Origin: Lachnospiraceae bacterium NK4A179
Lineage (GTDB): Bacteria > Bacillota > Clostridia > Lachnospirales > Lachnospiraceae
Direction of reading: 5' to 3'
Length of the DNA: 32,329 nucleotides
Assembly (NCBI GenBank): GCA_000421045.1
Contig: ATWC01000035.1
Coordinates: 1-32,329, forward strand
The notes below the pieces were generated by a model, which had not been told where the DNA came from, made no database searches, and saw only the letters and a program-made list of their open reading frames with translations. Shown here in pieces: positions 31,708 to 32,329 of the stretch. A program made the translations under genes and the position numbers. The number at the start of each line of letters is the position of its first letter. The stretch's first letter is position 1.

Positions 31708-32080
31708 AGCTTTCTGTGGGAAGGATGCGTATGCACTTCCTGCAGTCAGGTACCATAACGGTCGTGCCGTTGTCACAGTCAATATAGATGCGGTTTAGGG
31801 CATTGTCGTATCTCATTGAAAGTACTTTGCCCTCTGCCGGTATGTAGCCGTCTTCGGGCCTTGATATAAGCGGGGTCTGTGTCCACTCATGGCCCAGTAC
31901 AGATCTGAACAGAACCGGATTTCCGTTTTCGTCATTGCCTGCGGCAGCATAGCCTGCATCAGTCATACAAGTACATGCAAAGAATACGCCGGGGTAATAC
32001 CCGGCGTATTTTTCGTTAAAGCCAAGGGGCTCTGCTCCGAGAAACAGTTCGCCCTTTTCATTGATCGTAAGATTTTCCAT
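31691..32080 (-). CDS. Hypothetical protein, probably beta-rich
   Basis: A 129-residue protein I do not recognise as a named family. The sequence is predicted to be mostly strands and turns, as in part of a beta-propeller: a repeat-like pair KGELFLGAEPLGFNEK and GYAAAGNDENGNPVLF, and a C-terminal segment TTVMVPDCRKCIRILP with a CxxC pair that could bind metal. No signal peptide or membrane segment is visible. The ribosome site before the ATG is weak. It is convergent with the GH115 gene, and repeat copy C lies 58 bases upstream of its start. Confidence 0.65.
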   Translation of the reverse strand: MENLTINEKGELFLGAEPLGFNEKYAGYYPGVFFACTCMTDAGYAAAGNDENGNPVLFRSVLGHEWTQTPLISRPEDGYIPAEGKVLSMRYDNALNRIYIDCDNGTTVMVPDCRKCIRILPTESSDLNQ

Positions 32081-32138
32081 AAATTACTAATACTTCCCAC
32101 TTGTTACAAAACGTTAACTGCCTCACACCGTGCAGCAC

Positions 32139-32329
32139 TGTCTGACAGTGGAACCGTTCGCCAAGCAGTTCTTACGAAAATGCCCAAAGATATTGTTATA
32201 TTCCGGAACCGTTCACACGCCACATCCATGTGGCGTTGTTCACATCGGTCCGCCTTCCGTGGCGTCCCGTTCCTGATGAATCTCTGCATTTTCGAGAACT
32301 GCTAAGGCTCACTTTAACACTGTCAGACA
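32139..32329 (+). repeat. Structured repeat, copy C (plus orientation, cut by window edge)
   Basis: The visible outer helix is TGTCTGACAGTG (32139-32150) with CACTGTCAGACA (32318-32329). The right arm continues past the window, so the left arm may begin nearer 32110. The core is like copy A in reverse: AGCAGTTCT (32164-32172) with AGAACTGCT (32295-32303), CGAAAATGC with GCATTTTCG (32175-32183, 32286-32294), and the hairpin CGCCACAT / ATGTGGCG (32218-32225, 32228-32235). Most core bases are the same as in copy A, while the outer helix differs. Confidence 0.85.

Noticed and set aside
32104-32289. A short minus-strand frame sharing GIFVRTAWRTV with another at 20442-20744
   Set aside because: The similarity comes from the shared structured repeat, not a protein; the frames differ outside it and have no ribosome sites.

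Overview
The window looks like a chromosomal segment of an anaerobic, fibre-degrading Firmicute of the Lachnospiraceae (Butyrivibrio or Roseburia-like). The evidence is a RecU resolvase, a GdpP-type c-di-AMP phosphodiesterase beside rplI and dnaB, pyruvate formate-lyase with its activase, sensor and hydrolase genes for glucuronoxylan, a perfect CcpA-type cre site, and several conserved proteins I associate with that family. The genus is inferred, not proven.

Left edge (1-1970): the 5' part of an IS110-family transposase runs off the window on the minus strand. Its noncoding flank is where a bridge RNA would be encoded. Then come a small membrane protein and a convergent conserved hypothetical gene, separated by a two-way terminator.

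1972-7780: a rightward set of eight tightly packed genes: recU, an unknown protein, aspS, a sirtuin, a DUF951 protein, two adjacent RimK-like ATP-grasp ligases, and an Hpt phosphotransfer protein, closed by a strong terminator.

7790-10458: a leftward pair, an HTH regulator followed by a RelA/SpoT homologue whose HD hydrolase and TGS domains are recognisable but whose synthetase region is degenerate.

10577-20619: housekeeping genes: hisS; rpsF-ssb-rpsR; gdpP-rplI-dnaB-pflA; then pflB from its own promoter. gdpP has a promoter placed so close that its transcript may be leaderless.

20620-23854: a 1 kb noncoding block of nested palindromic elements and a structured leader, followed by a small unknown protein, a NAGPA-domain membrane protein and a membrane-anchored protein with a low-complexity linker.

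23930-31656: a glucuronoxylan locus: type-B carboxylesterase, GH8 reducing-end xylose-releasing exo-oligoxylanase, a LacI-like sugar-binding domain fused to a diguanylate cyclase (no DNA-binding domain), and a GH115 alpha-glucuronidase behind a cre site. None of the enzymes has a signal peptide, so the locus probably finishes imported oligosaccharides in the cytoplasm.

The most unusual feature is a structured repeat present three times (11898-12143 minus orientation, 20645-21324 plus, 32139 to the right edge plus). All copies share a conserved core, but the outer helix has different sequence and intact pairing in each, as in an RNA or foldback element under structural selection. The middle copy carries a 160-bp foldback and a 307-bp MITE-like insertion with 22-bp terminal inverted repeats and a 9-bp target duplication. 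That insertion contains an array of evenly spaced small hairpins.
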